14,842 nt of DNA from Verrucomicrobiales bacterium (GCA_017853785.1 JAFMIX010000022.1:1-14842), one strand, 5' to 3'. Counted from the first letter of the stretch, positions 1 through 8,336 are shown. The notes: generated from the sequence alone by a model not told the origin. Numbers and translations are program-made.

Positions 1-1951
1 TCACCACGTTGCCGCGGGACTTGGACATCTTCTGCCCGTCCTCGCCGAGGATGAGTCCCTGATTGACGAGCTTGAAGAACGGCTCGGCCGTGGAGACATG
101 GCCGAGGTCAAAGAGCACCTTGTGCCAGAAGCGGGCGTAGAGCAGATGCAACACGGCGTGTTCCGTGCCGCCGACGTAGAGATCAACGCCCGGTTTCTCG
201 CCGCCTGATTTCATCCAGTAATTCTCCGCGTCCTTGCCAACGAACGCGCCGGAGTTCTTTGCATCAAGATAACGAAGGTAATACCAGCACGAGCCGGCCC
301 ATTGCGGCATGGTGTTCGTCTCGCGCGTCGCACCGGGAACTTCGTTCAACCATTCTTTGGCGCGGGCCAACGGCGGTTCGCCGCTCGCGGTGGGTTTGTA
401 ATCTTCCAGCGTGGGCGGCAGCACGGGCAAGGCGCTCACGGGCAAGGCTTCGTGTTGACCGTTCTTCCAGATGATCGGGAACGGTTCGCCCCAGTAACGC
501 TGGCGGCTGAACAGCCAGTCGCGTAGTTTGAAGTTGATGGTCTTTTTGCCGAGAGCTTTTTCTTCGAGCCAGGCGGTGATTTTCTTTTTGGCTTCGGGCG
601 TGGGCAATCCCGTGATGAAGCCGGAGTTCACTGCGGTGCCGTCGTCGGTGAAACCTTGCCAGTCGGTATTTGCATCCGGCGGTTGGACGACTTGAATGAT
701 CGGCAGGTTGAACTTCTTGGCGAACTCAAAATCGCGTTCGTCATGCGCGGGCACGGCCATGATGGCGCCCGTGCCGTAGCTCGCGAGAACGTAGTCGGCG
801 ATCCAGATGGGAATCTTCTCGCCATTGACGGGGTTGATGGCATACGCCCCGGTCCAGACGCCTGATTTTTCCTTGGCGAGTTCCGTGCGTTCCAGATCGG
901 ATTTGCGGGCGGTGTGTTCGCGGTAATTCTCCACAACCGCGCATTGTTCCTCGGTGGTGATTTCGTCCACGAGGCGATGCTCCGGCGCAAGCACCATGTA
1001 AGTCACACCAAACAAGGTGTCAGGACGCGTGGTGAAAACGCGGATCATTTCATCAGAGTCGGCAACCTCGAAATCCACTTCCGCGCCTTCGCTGCGGCCG
1101 ATCCAGTTCCGCTGCATTTCCTTGAGGGAATCGCTCCACTCAATCGTGTCGAGGTCGGCGAGCAATTTCTCGGCGTAGGCGGTGATGCGGAGCATCCATT
1201 GGCGCATCGGCTTGCGGATGACCGGGAAGCCACCGACTTCGCTCTTGCCGTCGATGACTTCTTCGTTGGCCAGCACCGTGCCGAGTTCGGGACACCAATT
1301 CACCGGCGCTTCGCTGACGTAGGCGAGGCGCTTGGAATCACGATAGGCGCGCTTCTGTTCCTCGCTTTTGCAATCGGCGGGGAACTTGATCGTGTCAACC
1401 GACTCCGCCCTGTTCGTCCCGGGATTGAACCACGAGTTGTAGAGCTTCAGAAAAATCCACTGCGTCCACTTGAAATACTCCACGTCGGTGGTGGCGATTT
1501 CGCGCGACCAATCGTAGCTGAAGCCGAGGCTTTTGATCTGGCGGGTGAAGTTGGCGATGTTCGTCTCGGTGGTCTTGCGCGGATGCTGGCCGGTCTTGAC
1601 GGCGTATTGTTCGGCGGGCAGGCCGAACGAGTCCCAGCCCATCGGATGCAGCACATTGAAGCCCTGAGCACGGCGGTAGCGAGCAAGAATGTCCGTGGCG
1701 GTATAGCCCTCGGGATGACCGACGTGCAACCCCGCCCCGCTCGGATACGGGAACATATCGAGGATGTAATACTTCGGCGGCAACTGCGTTGCGGCCACCT
1801 TGCCGGATAGTCCGTGACGGATGGCGAACGGATGGCTGGGAGGGATTTCGTCGTTCGGATTGAACGCGCGGAAAGCCTGCTGGGCGTCCCAGGTCTGTTG
1901 CCACTTGGGCTCGATGAGATGAAACGGATATTGTCGGCGACTGCTGGCCAT
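1..1951 (-). CDS. leuS: Leucyl-tRNA synthetase, 3' end cut off by the window edge
   Basis: Class I aminoacyl-tRNA synthetase that charges tRNA-Leu with leucine in the cytoplasm. Translating the minus strand from the ATG at 1951-1949 gives 650 uninterrupted codons to the left edge. The class I HIGH-type motif HVGH lies at about residues 76-79, in the context FPYPSGAGLHVGH, and KMSKS lies at about residues 641-645, just before the edge. Between them is the long CP1 editing region, including the typical stretches WCPELGTVLANEEV and TRPDTLFGVTYMV. Family members have roughly 800-870 residues, so the anticodon-binding and C-terminal domains are outside the window. No stop or frameshift was found in the stretches I checked codon by codon. 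It follows recQ after 64 bases and is probably unrelated in function to the BMC genes. Identification is very secure; the start is chosen because the Q-x-Y-x-F N-terminus typical of the family follows it directly. Confidence 0.96.
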   Translation of the reverse strand, partial: MASSRRQYPFHLIEPKWQQTWDAQQAFRAFNPNDEIPPSHPFAIRHGLSGKVAATQLPPKYYILDMFPYPSGAGLHVGHPEGYTATDILARYRRAQGFNVLHPMGWDSFGLPAEQYAVKTGQHPRKTTETNIANFTRQIKSLGFSYDWSREIATTDVEYFKWTQWIFLKLYNSWFNPGTNRAESVDTIKFPADCKSEEQKRAYRDSKRLAYVSEAPVNWCPELGTVLANEEVIDGKSEVGGFPVIRKPMRQWMLRITAYAEKLLADLDTIEWSDSLKEMQRNWIGRSEGAEVDFEVADSDEMIRVFTTRPDTLFGVTYMVLAPEHRLVDEITTEEQCAVVENYREHTARKSDLERTELAKEKSGVWTGAYAINPVNGEKIPIWIADYVLASYGTGAIMAVPAHDERDFEFAKKFNLPIIQVVQPPDANTDWQGFTDDGTAVNSGFITGLPTPEAKKKITAWLEEKALGKKTINFKLRDWLFSRQRYWGEPFPIIWKNGQHEALPVSALPVLPPTLEDYKPTASGEPPLARAKEWLNEVPGATRETNTMPQWAGSCWYYLRYLDAKNSGAFVGKDAENYWMKSGGEKPGVDLYVGGTEHAVLHLLYARFWHKVLFDLGHVSTAEPFFKLVNQGLILGEDGQKMSKSRGNVV

Positions 1952-2015
1952 AGAGCGGGAGATATTGCGGCAACCACCGGGTGCGGGCAATCGCAGAATT
2001 GAATTTAAACGGTGG

Positions 2016-4199
2016 TTAGTCGCGCGTGGGGCGATTTCTGGTTGTTGCGGCGCGGAAGACGCGCAGCCGACCGTAATCCACCACGCCCCCGAGCGCGTCG
2101 AATACTGCGGTGATGTTGCCCCAGCCATTGCGCTTGAAAGCCGCCGTGACCTGCCGCTGCTCCGCGTCCGTCAGAATCCGACCAAGTTCCACCGGCTCGC
2201 CATTCTCAATGCCTTCCACGATGTGGCCTAGAATCGTCCCCGGCGTCACGCCGCGCGCCTCCGCGATCTGCTCCACGGTGTTGCCCGTGCGGAACTGCCG
2301 CAACGTCTCCCGCGCGGAATCCCCGATGCTCCGGCGCGGCAGCGGTGCGGGTGAAGTGAAAGCCTCGTCCGCAAAGATCTGCCGGGCGTTCGTCTGCAAA
2401 TGCGCCGCGATCTCCGTCAGGAAAACCGCGCCGAACTCCCGCAGCTTTTTCTCGCCCACGCCGCTGATGCGCGCAAAGTCGCGTTCGTTCGCCGGATAAT
2501 TCCGCGCCATCTGGCGCAGCGCCACGTCGGAAAAGACGATGTAGGCCGGTACGTCGCGGTCGTCGGCGAGGCGCTTGCGCAGCTCACGCAGCCGTTCAAA
2601 CAGGGCTTCGTCGCACGCGATTTCACCGACGCGATGGACTTTCGCCTCCGGCACGGCGATGGGCTTGGTGAGCGTGATCTTCGTGCGCGCCTTCAACGTC
2701 GCCATACCTGCGTTCGTCAGTTCCAGCACGCTGAATTTCTCCGTCGTCTGCCGCAGGAAACCCAGCCGCACCAGTTCGCGCCCGATGGCAGCCCACCCGG
2801 AGCGGCTGTGCTCCTTGCCGATGCCGTAGGTGGAAAGTTGCTCGTGACCCCACTTGCGGATTTTCTCCGTGTCCGCGCCGGTCAGGACTTCGACGACGTG
2901 ATTCAAGCCCACGCCGAAACGCTGCTTCTCGCGGATGCGATAGACGCACGAGAGAAATTTCTGCGCTGCCAGTGTGCCGTCGAAAGTCTGGCGCGGGGAA
3001 AGGCAGTTGTCGCACGCGCCACAGTTTTCCTCGCCGGAGGTCTCGCCAAAATAGGCGAGCAATTCCGTCCGCCGGCAAGCGGCGCATTCGGCGTAATGCA
3101 CCATCTGCTGCAATTGCTCGCGGGCGATCTGCTGCTCCTTCAGGTCGGGCTTTTCATCGATGAACGCGGTCTGTTTCACCACGTCGCCGGCGCTGAAGAG
3201 CAGGATGCATTCGCTCGGCAGCCCATCGCGCCCGGCGCGCCCGGTCTCCTGATAATATCCCTCGATGTTCTTCGGCAGATCGTAGTGGACGACGAACCGG
3301 ACGTTCGGCTTGTTGATGCCCATGCCGAACGCGATGGTCGCGCAGATGACGCGGATGTTGTCGCGGAGAAAAAGCTCCTGGTGCTCGCTGCGTACCTTCG
3401 GCGTCAGCCCGGCGTGATACGGCTGCGCCGCGACGCCGTCCTCGGTCAGGTTCGCGGCCACGCGCTCGGCGGTCTTGCGCGACTGGCAATAGACGATGCC
3501 GCCTTCCTTCGATCGCGCCCGCAGGAAGTCGAGCAGTTGGTCGTAGGGCTTGTTTTTTGGAACGACGCGGTAGGTGAGGTTCGGGCGGTTGAAGCTGGCG
3601 ATGTAGCAACGCGGCTCGCGCAGCTTCAGGTGCGTGATGATGTCCGCGCGCACGCGTTCCGTGGCTGTGGCGGTGAGCGCCATGAACGGCACGTTGGGGA
3701 ATAGCTCGCGCAGTTCGGCGATCTGCCGGTATTCCGGGCGGAAGTCGTGACCCCATTCGCTGATGCAATGCGCCTCGTCGACGGCGATGAGCTTCACGTA
3801 CCAGCGCTGCAAGTCCGCGAGAAAGCCCGACAACATCAGCCGCTCCGGGGCGACGTAGAGCAAGCGATATTCGCCATTGTGCAGGCCGCGGAGCCGCGCG
3901 CGCGCTTCGTCTGCCGCAAGTGACGAGTTGAGAAATGTCGCCGGCACGCCCGCCGCCTGGAGCGCGTCCACCTGGTCTTTCATCAGCGCGATGAGCGGCG
4001 AGACGACGACCGTGAGGCCGTCGCGTGCGAGTGCGGGCAGTTGGAAGCAAAGTGATTTGCCGCCGCCCGTGGGCAGCAGCGCAAAGGTGTCTTTGCCCGC
4101 GAGCGAGTCGCGGATGATCTCTTCCTGCAGCGGCCGGAATGAAGTGTAGCCGAAGTATTGCTTGAGCAGCGGGAGCAACGGCGGAACTTCAGATTTCAT
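2016..4199 (-). CDS. recQ: ATP-dependent DNA helicase RecQ with an extra C-terminal helix-turn-helix-like domain
   Basis: Superfamily 2 3'-5' DNA helicase acting in recombination and repair. The 727-residue protein has Walker A TGGGKS at 44-49, the DEAH box at 141-144 followed by CISEWGHDFRPEY, the SAT-like TATAT motif near 176-180, and the arginine-finger region QETGRAGRDG near 317-326. The RQC zinc site has Cys375, Cys393, Cys396 and Cys399, followed by the winged-helix part. An HRDC domain spans about 531-603. About 120 further residues follow, of which 625-715 look like the HTH_40-type domain found at the end of some RecQ proteins; E. coli RecQ (about 610 residues) lacks this. Start ATG at 4199 is placed directly before a typical RecQ N-terminus (LKQYFGYTSFRPLQ). 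It lies 76 bases downstream of the last BMC gene, on the same strand. There is no recognisable Shine-Dalgarno, and I could not identify a promoter of its own. Confidence 0.96.
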   Translation of the reverse strand: MKSEVPPLLPLLKQYFGYTSFRPLQEEIIRDSLAGKDTFALLPTGGGKSLCFQLPALARDGLTVVVSPLIALMKDQVDALQAAGVPATFLNSSLAADEARARLRGLHNGEYRLLYVAPERLMLSGFLADLQRWYVKLIAVDEAHCISEWGHDFRPEYRQIAELRELFPNVPFMALTATATERVRADIITHLKLREPRCYIASFNRPNLTYRVVPKNKPYDQLLDFLRARSKEGGIVYCQSRKTAERVAANLTEDGVAAQPYHAGLTPKVRSEHQELFLRDNIRVICATIAFGMGINKPNVRFVVHYDLPKNIEGYYQETGRAGRDGLPSECILLFSAGDVVKQTAFIDEKPDLKEQQIAREQLQQMVHYAECAACRRTELLAYFGETSGEENCGACDNCLSPRQTFDGTLAAQKFLSCVYRIREKQRFGVGLNHVVEVLTGADTEKIRKWGHEQLSTYGIGKEHSRSGWAAIGRELVRLGFLRQTTEKFSVLELTNAGMATLKARTKITLTKPIAVPEAKVHRVGEIACDEALFERLRELRKRLADDRDVPAYIVFSDVALRQMARNYPANERDFARISGVGEKKLREFGAVFLTEIAAHLQTNARQIFADEAFTSPAPLPRRSIGDSARETLRQFRTGNTVEQIAEARGVTPGTILGHIVEGIENGEPVELGRILTDAEQRQVTAAFKRNGWGNITAVFDALGGVVDYGRLRVFRAATTRNRPTRD

Positions 4200-4275
4200 C
4201 GCGGGGAAAGTAGGGCAGCGTGAACCGCTGTCCAGAACGGATTTGCCGCCGCGACCGGACTGCGTTCGCGCTGGA
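4200..4275. other. Intergenic gap between the BMC operon and recQ
   Basis: Seventy-six bases separate the BMC-T stop from the recQ start. I see only a weak 5-bp stem (CAGCG 4216-4220 with CGCTG 4226-4230), no U-run on the minus-strand transcript, and no convincing -35/-10 pair. Whether recQ has its own promoter or is read through from the BMC operon cannot be decided from sequence. Confidence 0.4.
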
Positions 4276-4827
4276 TCAAATGACTTCCCGGTAAACGTCC
4301 CGGTGTGGACGGGAGAGAATCACGGCGTTCACCAGCACGCCGGCTTCGGCGATGACTTCGCGCCCCGCAGCTACGGCGGCTTGTACGGAGGCGACGTCGC
4401 CGGTCATGGTGCAGAAGGCTTTGCCGCCCATCGCCATGGCGAGGCGGACTTCGAGGAGTTGCACGTCAGCGGCTTTGGCGCAGGCGTCGGCGGCTTTGAT
4501 GAGCGTAGCGACGTTGAAGGATTCGAGGATACCGAGCGCGCCGTTCGGCTCTACGGGTTGGCTGCGGCCGATGGCGGTGAGCACGTCCGGGTGGAGGTTG
4601 GGGATGACGATGCTGTCGATCAGGCAACCGTTCGCCGCCTCGGCGCCGACTTTGGTGGCAGCCTCGACGGCGGCGGTTTCGCCCCCGATGAGCACCATGT
4701 ATTTGCCCGAGCAGATGGAGCGTGAGAGGAGGATGTAGACGTTGCTGGCCTTGAGCATGGCGTCGGCGACTTGGAAGCCGGAGGCGATGCTCGAGAGTTC
4801 TATCAGACCGACGGATTTGTGGTTCAT
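4276..4827 (-). CDS. Tandem-domain BMC-T shell protein, PduT-like, with candidate Fe-S cysteine
   Basis: Pseudohexameric (trimeric) facet protein of the BMC shell, 183 residues. Two BMC domains are visible: residues 5-90 (VGLIELSSIASGFQVADAM) and 96-183 (GALGILESFNVATLIKAADA), each with a helix of the type GDVASVQAAVAAG. In the first domain the pore-loop segment SICSGKYMVLIGG contains Cys39, which corresponds in position and context to PduT Cys38, the residue known to hold a [4Fe-4S] cluster at the trimer axis. The ATG at 4827 overlaps the upstream PduS-like stop as ATGA (4824-4827), indicating translational coupling and supporting a PduS-PduT electron relay. An open frame continues upstream to 5154, but that part is out-of-frame shadow of the PduS-like gene and lacks BMC homology, so I start at MNHKS. 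A GGAAAG stretch a few bases upstream is a modest ribosome site. The identity of the cluster is inferred. Confidence 0.93.
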   Translation of the reverse strand: MNHKSVGLIELSSIASGFQVADAMLKASNVYILLSRSICSGKYMVLIGGETAAVEAATKVGAEAANGCLIDSIVIPNLHPDVLTAIGRSQPVEPNGALGILESFNVATLIKAADACAKAADVQLLEVRLAMAMGGKAFCTMTGDVASVQAAVAAGREVIAEAGVLVNAVILSRPHRDVYREVI

Positions 4828-6140
4828 TGTCTTTCCAGAATGAGTTGTTGATCGTTGACCTCGCAGATGACGCCGGCGATGGGCGCGTGCAGCACCGCGC
4901 CGAGCGCATTCGCGGCGGGTTCGCCGATGACCTGACCGGCGGAGACGCGTTCGCCGGCCTTCACCTTGGCGATAGCGGCAGTGCCGGCGCTCTGCTTGAG
5001 CGGGAGGATGAGCCGCGTTGGCGCGAGCGGCGTGGCGGCCAAGGGTGCGGGCAAGTCGTAGTCCTGCACGTGTAGTTTCTTCGTGAGCGTTTTCACGGGT
5101 ACGCGGCGGCCGTCCATCATCGGGTGCGGCTTGGGATTCATCGGTCCCGTCCACTTGACTTGTGCCTTCCGCATTTCGGTCTTGGCGTCGTCGCAGGCCT
5201 CCTTAGGAAATAATTCTTCCGGGCAGGAATACAGTGTGCACAGTCCGCACGAGCAACACATGGCCGCCCATTGGTTGAACGTCGCCGCGCCGGTGGCGGT
5301 GAAGGCGAGCGTGCGCATGACTTGGTGCGGTTCGACCGCGTAGCCGAGCAGGAAGCGCGGGCAATACTCGGTGCAATAGCGGCACTGGTCGCACGCGGAT
5401 TTGCCGATGCCGGCTTGAGCCTGCTTGGGCTTGAGCTTGCGCTCGATGGTGTGATGGTCGCGCGGCAGAATGATGACGCCGGTGGAGGTCTTCGTGACGG
5501 GCGTGTCGAGATTGTCAGTGGTCGTGCCCATCATCAGGCCGCCGAGGCACAGAATGGGGTCGTTGGTCGTGAGCCCACCGGCGGCGGCGATACAATCGCG
5601 GTAGGTCGTGCCGAGGGGCACGCTCAAAGTCACGGGCGATTTTACCGCCCCGGCGATGGTGACCATCTTGTGCGTGACGGGTTTGCCGGCAGCGGCTTTG
5701 GCGATGTTCACGAACGTCTCGACGTTCGCGACGACGACACCGACCGCGATGGGGATGCCGCCGGGCGGAATCAGTTTGCCGGTGACATTGAAGACCAAAT
5801 CGTATTCATCGCCGGCGGGATAATAATCGCCCAGCAACTGCACGCGCACATTCGTGCCGACGCACGCGGCGGTGACGGCTTCGACGGCTTTTTTCTTTTT
5901 GCCTTTGATGCCGATGACGCCTTCTTTCGCGCCGGTGGCGGTCATGGTGAGTTGCACACCCTGGACGAGCAGTTTGGCGTATTCTTCCATGACGACGGCG
6001 TCCTTGTGCAACAACGGTTCGCATTCCGCGCCGTTGGCGATGACGGTCTCGGCTTTGGCGGCGAGCTTGACGTGCGTGGGGAAGCCGCCGCCGCCCGCGC
6101 CGACGACGCCGGCTTGTCTGACTAGGTCTGGAAGATTCAT
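4824..6140 (-). CDS. pduS: PduS/RnfC-like NADH-oxidising Fe-S flavoprotein of the microcompartment
   Basis: A 438-residue protein of the PduS branch of the RnfC family, which couples NADH (via FMN) to [4Fe-4S] clusters. The glycine-rich nucleotide/FMN motif VGAGGGGFPTHVK is at residues 13-25, with NGAECEP at 36-42. A SLBB-like middle region includes GAVKSPVTLSVPLGTTYRDC. Two ferredoxin-like clusters follow: Cys250/253/256/260 (CDQCRYCTEYCP) and Cys295/298/301/306 (CCSCGLCTLYSCP). The C-terminal 50 residues form a barrel-sandwich (lipoyl-like) domain with KVKAGERVSAGQVIG and HAPIAGVI. In propanediol BMCs PduS acts as cobalamin reductase and binds the shell protein PduT. Here no B12-dependent dehydratase is visible, so the likelier role is re-oxidation of NADH made inside the shell, with electrons exported through the adjacent BMC-T. 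It starts 12 bases after lutC, with no Shine-Dalgarno. Family assignment is firm; electron path and direction are inferred. Confidence 0.9.
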   Translation of the reverse strand: MNLPDLVRQAGVVGAGGGGFPTHVKLAAKAETVIANGAECEPLLHKDAVVMEEYAKLLVQGVQLTMTATGAKEGVIGIKGKKKKAVEAVTAACVGTNVRVQLLGDYYPAGDEYDLVFNVTGKLIPPGGIPIAVGVVVANVETFVNIAKAAAGKPVTHKMVTIAGAVKSPVTLSVPLGTTYRDCIAAAGGLTTNDPILCLGGLMMGTTTDNLDTPVTKTSTGVIILPRDHHTIERKLKPKQAQAGIGKSACDQCRYCTEYCPRFLLGYAVEPHQVMRTLAFTATGAATFNQWAAMCCSCGLCTLYSCPEELFPKEACDDAKTEMRKAQVKWTGPMNPKPHPMMDGRRVPVKTLTKKLHVQDYDLPAPLAATPLAPTRLILPLKQSAGTAAIAKVKAGERVSAGQVIGEPAANALGAVLHAPIAGVICEVNDQQLILERQ

Positions 6141-6152
6141 GGTGAGGTGGGG

Positions 6153-6818
6153 TTAATCCAAAAGAAAAATGCTCAACTGCTTCGGCCCGTGCGCACCGAG
6201 CACGAGGATGCGTTCGATGTCGCCCGTGCGGCTCGGGCCGGTGATGAAGGAAATCATGCTGGGATAATTGCCGCCGTATTTCTGCGCGAGCAAGGCAAAA
6301 GCCGCGGGCAAATCCGCAACCACCTGCGCGCGCCGCGCGATGACGATGTGATGCGGCGGCAGGCAAGACAAGGCCCGTCCACCCGCGCTGCGACTCGTGA
6401 CCAGCACCGAGCCGGTCTGCGCCACGAGCGCGTCGCACTCGGTGATGCCCGCGTCGCATTGGCCGAGTTCTTCTTTCGTCGCCGTGCCGTCCGCGACCAA
6501 AGTCGGCACGCCCAGCGCGGCGACCTGCGGCTGCGCGAGCGCGCCGGGATGCACGGCCACGCGCCGCCATTTTTCCGCGTCGCGCAAGGCAATCAGCGCG
6601 GCGGTGAGTGCGGCGGTGTCGGTTACGGGCTGGAAATTCGCGCGGAGGTCGCTCGCGTTCTTGGTGAACAACGCCACTTGCTCCGCAGTCGTCGCGCCCA
6701 CGGCAGGCAGCACGGCGCGATGCTCGGCGGTCGTGGGCAAGGTCGCGCCGTGATGCGCGTGCGCCTTGACGGTCAGCGCCTCGCGGATGCGGGTGAAGAT
6801 ATTTTCGCGCTCGCTCAT
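6153..6818 (-). CDS. lutC: LutC/YkgG family protein (LUD domain), lactate utilisation
   Basis: A 221-residue single-domain LUD protein, third member of the LutABC complex that oxidises L-lactate to pyruvate in Bacillus and related systems. Recognisable family stretches are GITECDALVAQTGSVLV (124-140), the following SRSAGGRALSCLPPHHIVI (143-161), and a C-terminal SFITGPSRTGDIE (190-202), which matches the end of LutC proteins. It is cytosolic, with no signal peptide and no cysteine cluster. Its ATG overlaps the lutB stop as ATGA (6815-6818), and it has one of the few convincing Shine-Dalgarno sequences in the window, AAGGAG eight bases before the start, inside the end of lutB. The lutA-lutB-lutC order and coupling match known lut operons; finding them within a BMC gene cluster suggests that the lactate comes from lactaldehyde. 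Confidence 0.92.
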   Translation of the reverse strand: MSERENIFTRIREALTVKAHAHHGATLPTTAEHRAVLPAVGATTAEQVALFTKNASDLRANFQPVTDTAALTAALIALRDAEKWRRVAVHPGALAQPQVAALGVPTLVADGTATKEELGQCDAGITECDALVAQTGSVLVTSRSAGGRALSCLPPHHIVIARRAQVVADLPAAFALLAQKYGGNYPSMISFITGPSRTGDIERILVLGAHGPKQLSIFLLD

Positions 6819-8221
6819 GACTCACGCTCCTTCATCCATTCGCGGAAACTTTGTTTCGCAATTGGGGCGACCTCGCGGGTCTTCGTCCACGCTTGTGCAG
6901 GGTCAAGCGCGCTGCCCTTGACCAAGCCATGAAAGATTTGCCCAAAGCGTCCGAGCTTCGTTGTCAGCGACCAGAGGGCAGGGGAGTTTGCCACGGGCGC
7001 GAAGAGCTTGAAGGCGGTTTTCTGCCACCAACTCGGCTTGCCCGTCGCCGGCGCGAAGGCGTTGCGGCGGTTCTGCAAGAGGTGATGATGCAAATCAATT
7101 TTTACCGGGCACGTCTCGGTGCAGGCGCCGCAGAGCGACGAGGCGAAGCTCAAGTGCTTCCAATCCTGCAGGCCGCGCAGGTGCGGCGTGATGACCGAGC
7201 CGATCGGCCCGCCGTAGACCGTGCCGTAGGTGTGGCCGCCGACGTTGCGGAAGATGGGGCAGACGTTCAGGCACGCGCCGCAACGGATGCAGCCGAGAGC
7301 GTCGCGCTGTTCGGCATCGGCGAGGAGTGTGGTGCGCTGGTTGTCAAGCAGGACGACGTGGTATTCTTCGGGTCCGTCGGCTTCGCCGGGCTGGCGCGGG
7401 CCACCATACAGCGTGTTGTAGCACGTCAACGCCTGACCTGTGCCCATCACGGCGAGCATCGGCAGGAACAACGCGAGGTCGGCGAGGCGCGGCAGAACTT
7501 TCTCGATGCCGACAAGCGTGATCATTGTCTTCGGCAAGGCGGCGGTGAGCCGCGCGTTGCCTTCGTTCTCGGTGATGGAAATCATGCCGGTCTCGGCGAT
7601 GGCGAAGTTCGCGCCGGTGATGCCGACATCGGCTTGAATGTATTTCTGCCGCAGCACGCGGCGGGCGACCATGGTGAGGTCTTCCGGATTGTCAGTGGGC
7701 GCGTCGAGGAGTTTGTCCTGAAAAGTTTTCTGGATTTCGCCGCGCGTGAGGTGCATCGCGGGAAAGACGAGGTGATACGGTGGCTCCTGGCGGAGTTGGA
7801 CGATGTATTCGCCGAGGTCGGACTCCACGACTTCGCAGCCGGCGGTTTCCATCGCGTCGTTGAGGTGGATCTCCTCGCTCGTCATCGCCTTGGATTTGAC
7901 GACGACTTTGGCGTTCTTCGCTTTGAGGATGCCGAGGATGATGCTCCGCGCCTGCTCGGCATTGCTGGCCCAATGGATTTTCGTGCCGCGGGCTTCAAGG
8001 TTTTTGGCAAACTCGGCGAGGTGGGTGTCGAGTTGATTGACGGCAGCAAACTTGGTGCGGGCGGCGAGGTTGCGCGCGCCCTGCCAATCTTGAAACCACA
8101 GCTTGCGCTGGTCGCGCACGACCTCGTATTTGCCCATCGCGGTCTGGATGATGCCGCGATGCCGCGTGTCCGGCGCGACGCGGCGGGCATCCAGCGTGAA
8201 TTGGGCGGCCGGGGCGGTCAT
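6815..8221 (-). CDS. lutB: LutB-type iron-sulfur protein, lactate utilisation
   Basis: A 468-residue protein combining a LUD domain with a ferredoxin-like Fe-S domain, the central subunit of the LutABC lactate oxidation complex. The LUD part contains VVKSKAMTSEEIHLNDA (107-123), EVVESDLGEYIVQL (130-143) and VGITGANFAIAETG (199-212), with close parallels in Bacillus LutB. The Fe-S part has Cys311/314/317/321 (CIRCGACLNVCP) and a second cluster motif starting at Cys364 (CGACTETCPVKIDLH), separated by the conserved GGHTYGTVYGGPIGSV. The C-terminus ends in the usual FREWMKERES type tail. About 25 residues at the N-terminus (to MGKYEVV) are poorly conserved, so Met29 could be an alternative start; I keep the ATG at 8221. 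The gene lies 115 bases downstream of lutA, in an otherwise tight operon; that gap holds a palindromic repeat. There is no Shine-Dalgarno before the start. Confidence 0.94.
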   Translation of the reverse strand: MTAPAAQFTLDARRVAPDTRHRGIIQTAMGKYEVVRDQRKLWFQDWQGARNLAARTKFAAVNQLDTHLAEFAKNLEARGTKIHWASNAEQARSIILGILKAKNAKVVVKSKAMTSEEIHLNDAMETAGCEVVESDLGEYIVQLRQEPPYHLVFPAMHLTRGEIQKTFQDKLLDAPTDNPEDLTMVARRVLRQKYIQADVGITGANFAIAETGMISITENEGNARLTAALPKTMITLVGIEKVLPRLADLALFLPMLAVMGTGQALTCYNTLYGGPRQPGEADGPEEYHVVLLDNQRTTLLADAEQRDALGCIRCGACLNVCPIFRNVGGHTYGTVYGGPIGSVITPHLRGLQDWKHLSFASSLCGACTETCPVKIDLHHHLLQNRRNAFAPATGKPSWWQKTAFKLFAPVANSPALWSLTTKLGRFGQIFHGLVKGSALDPAQAWTKTREVAPIAKQSFREWMKERES

Positions 8222-8235
8222 GCGGAATACTTTTT

Positions 8236-8324
8236 AGCCACAGATGAAACACAGATGAAACACGGATTCTTAAAAAATCCGGCTTTGTTATTCTCCGTGT
8301 TCAATCCGTGTTCAATCCGTGGCT
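8236..8324. repeat. Imperfect inverted repeat with internal direct repeats between lutA and lutB
   Basis: Left arm 8236-8266 and right arm 8294-8324 are each 31 bases and match in inverted orientation at 25 of 31 positions by hand alignment. Each arm is itself two tandem 11-base units: AGATGAAACAC twice on the left, and GGATTGAACAC twice in the complement of the right arm. The 27-base middle holds a smaller GGATT/AATCC inverted pair (8264-8268 with 8276-8280, overlapping the left arm's end). Transcribed from either strand it could fold into a long hairpin. It has the look of a dispersed intergenic repeat (a MITE- or REP-like element); I cannot see other copies in this window. It could affect lutA/lutB mRNA stability, or be a neutral insertion. 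Confidence 0.75.
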
Positions 8325-8336
8325 GAAATCTTCGGT

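Noticed and set aside
914..1810. Long open frame on the plus strand opposite leuS
   Set aside because: Antisense shadow of a well-conserved synthetase in GC-rich DNA; low-complexity composition with no recognisable domain.
2400..3704. 434-codon open frame on the plus strand opposite recQ
   Set aside because: The minus strand encodes all RecQ motifs across this region. The plus-strand product is rich in Ala, Arg, His and Asp, as expected for a mirror frame.
4216..4230. Rho-independent terminator after the BMC operon
   Set aside because: Only a 5-bp stem and no U-tract on the minus-strand transcript; too weak to call.
4828..5154. N-terminal extension of the BMC-T gene to an earlier in-frame start
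   Set aside because: The added residues are Arg-rich and out of frame with the PduS-like C-terminus that occupies the same DNA; BMC homology starts at the ATG at 4827.
4276..6140. Classical propanediol-utilisation (pdu) operon
   Set aside because: PduS- and PduT-like genes are present, but no diol dehydratase, reactivase or cobalamin genes are seen, and a class II aldolase plus three BMC-P genes point to the PVM type.
8236..8324. CRISPR-like array from the repeated 11-mers
   Set aside because: Units are adjacent without spacers and arranged as an inverted repeat; no cas genes are nearby.
6851..8326. 491-codon open frame on the plus strand opposite lutB
   Set aside because: lutB is certain on the minus strand from its Fe-S and LUD motifs; the plus frame has no family resemblance.
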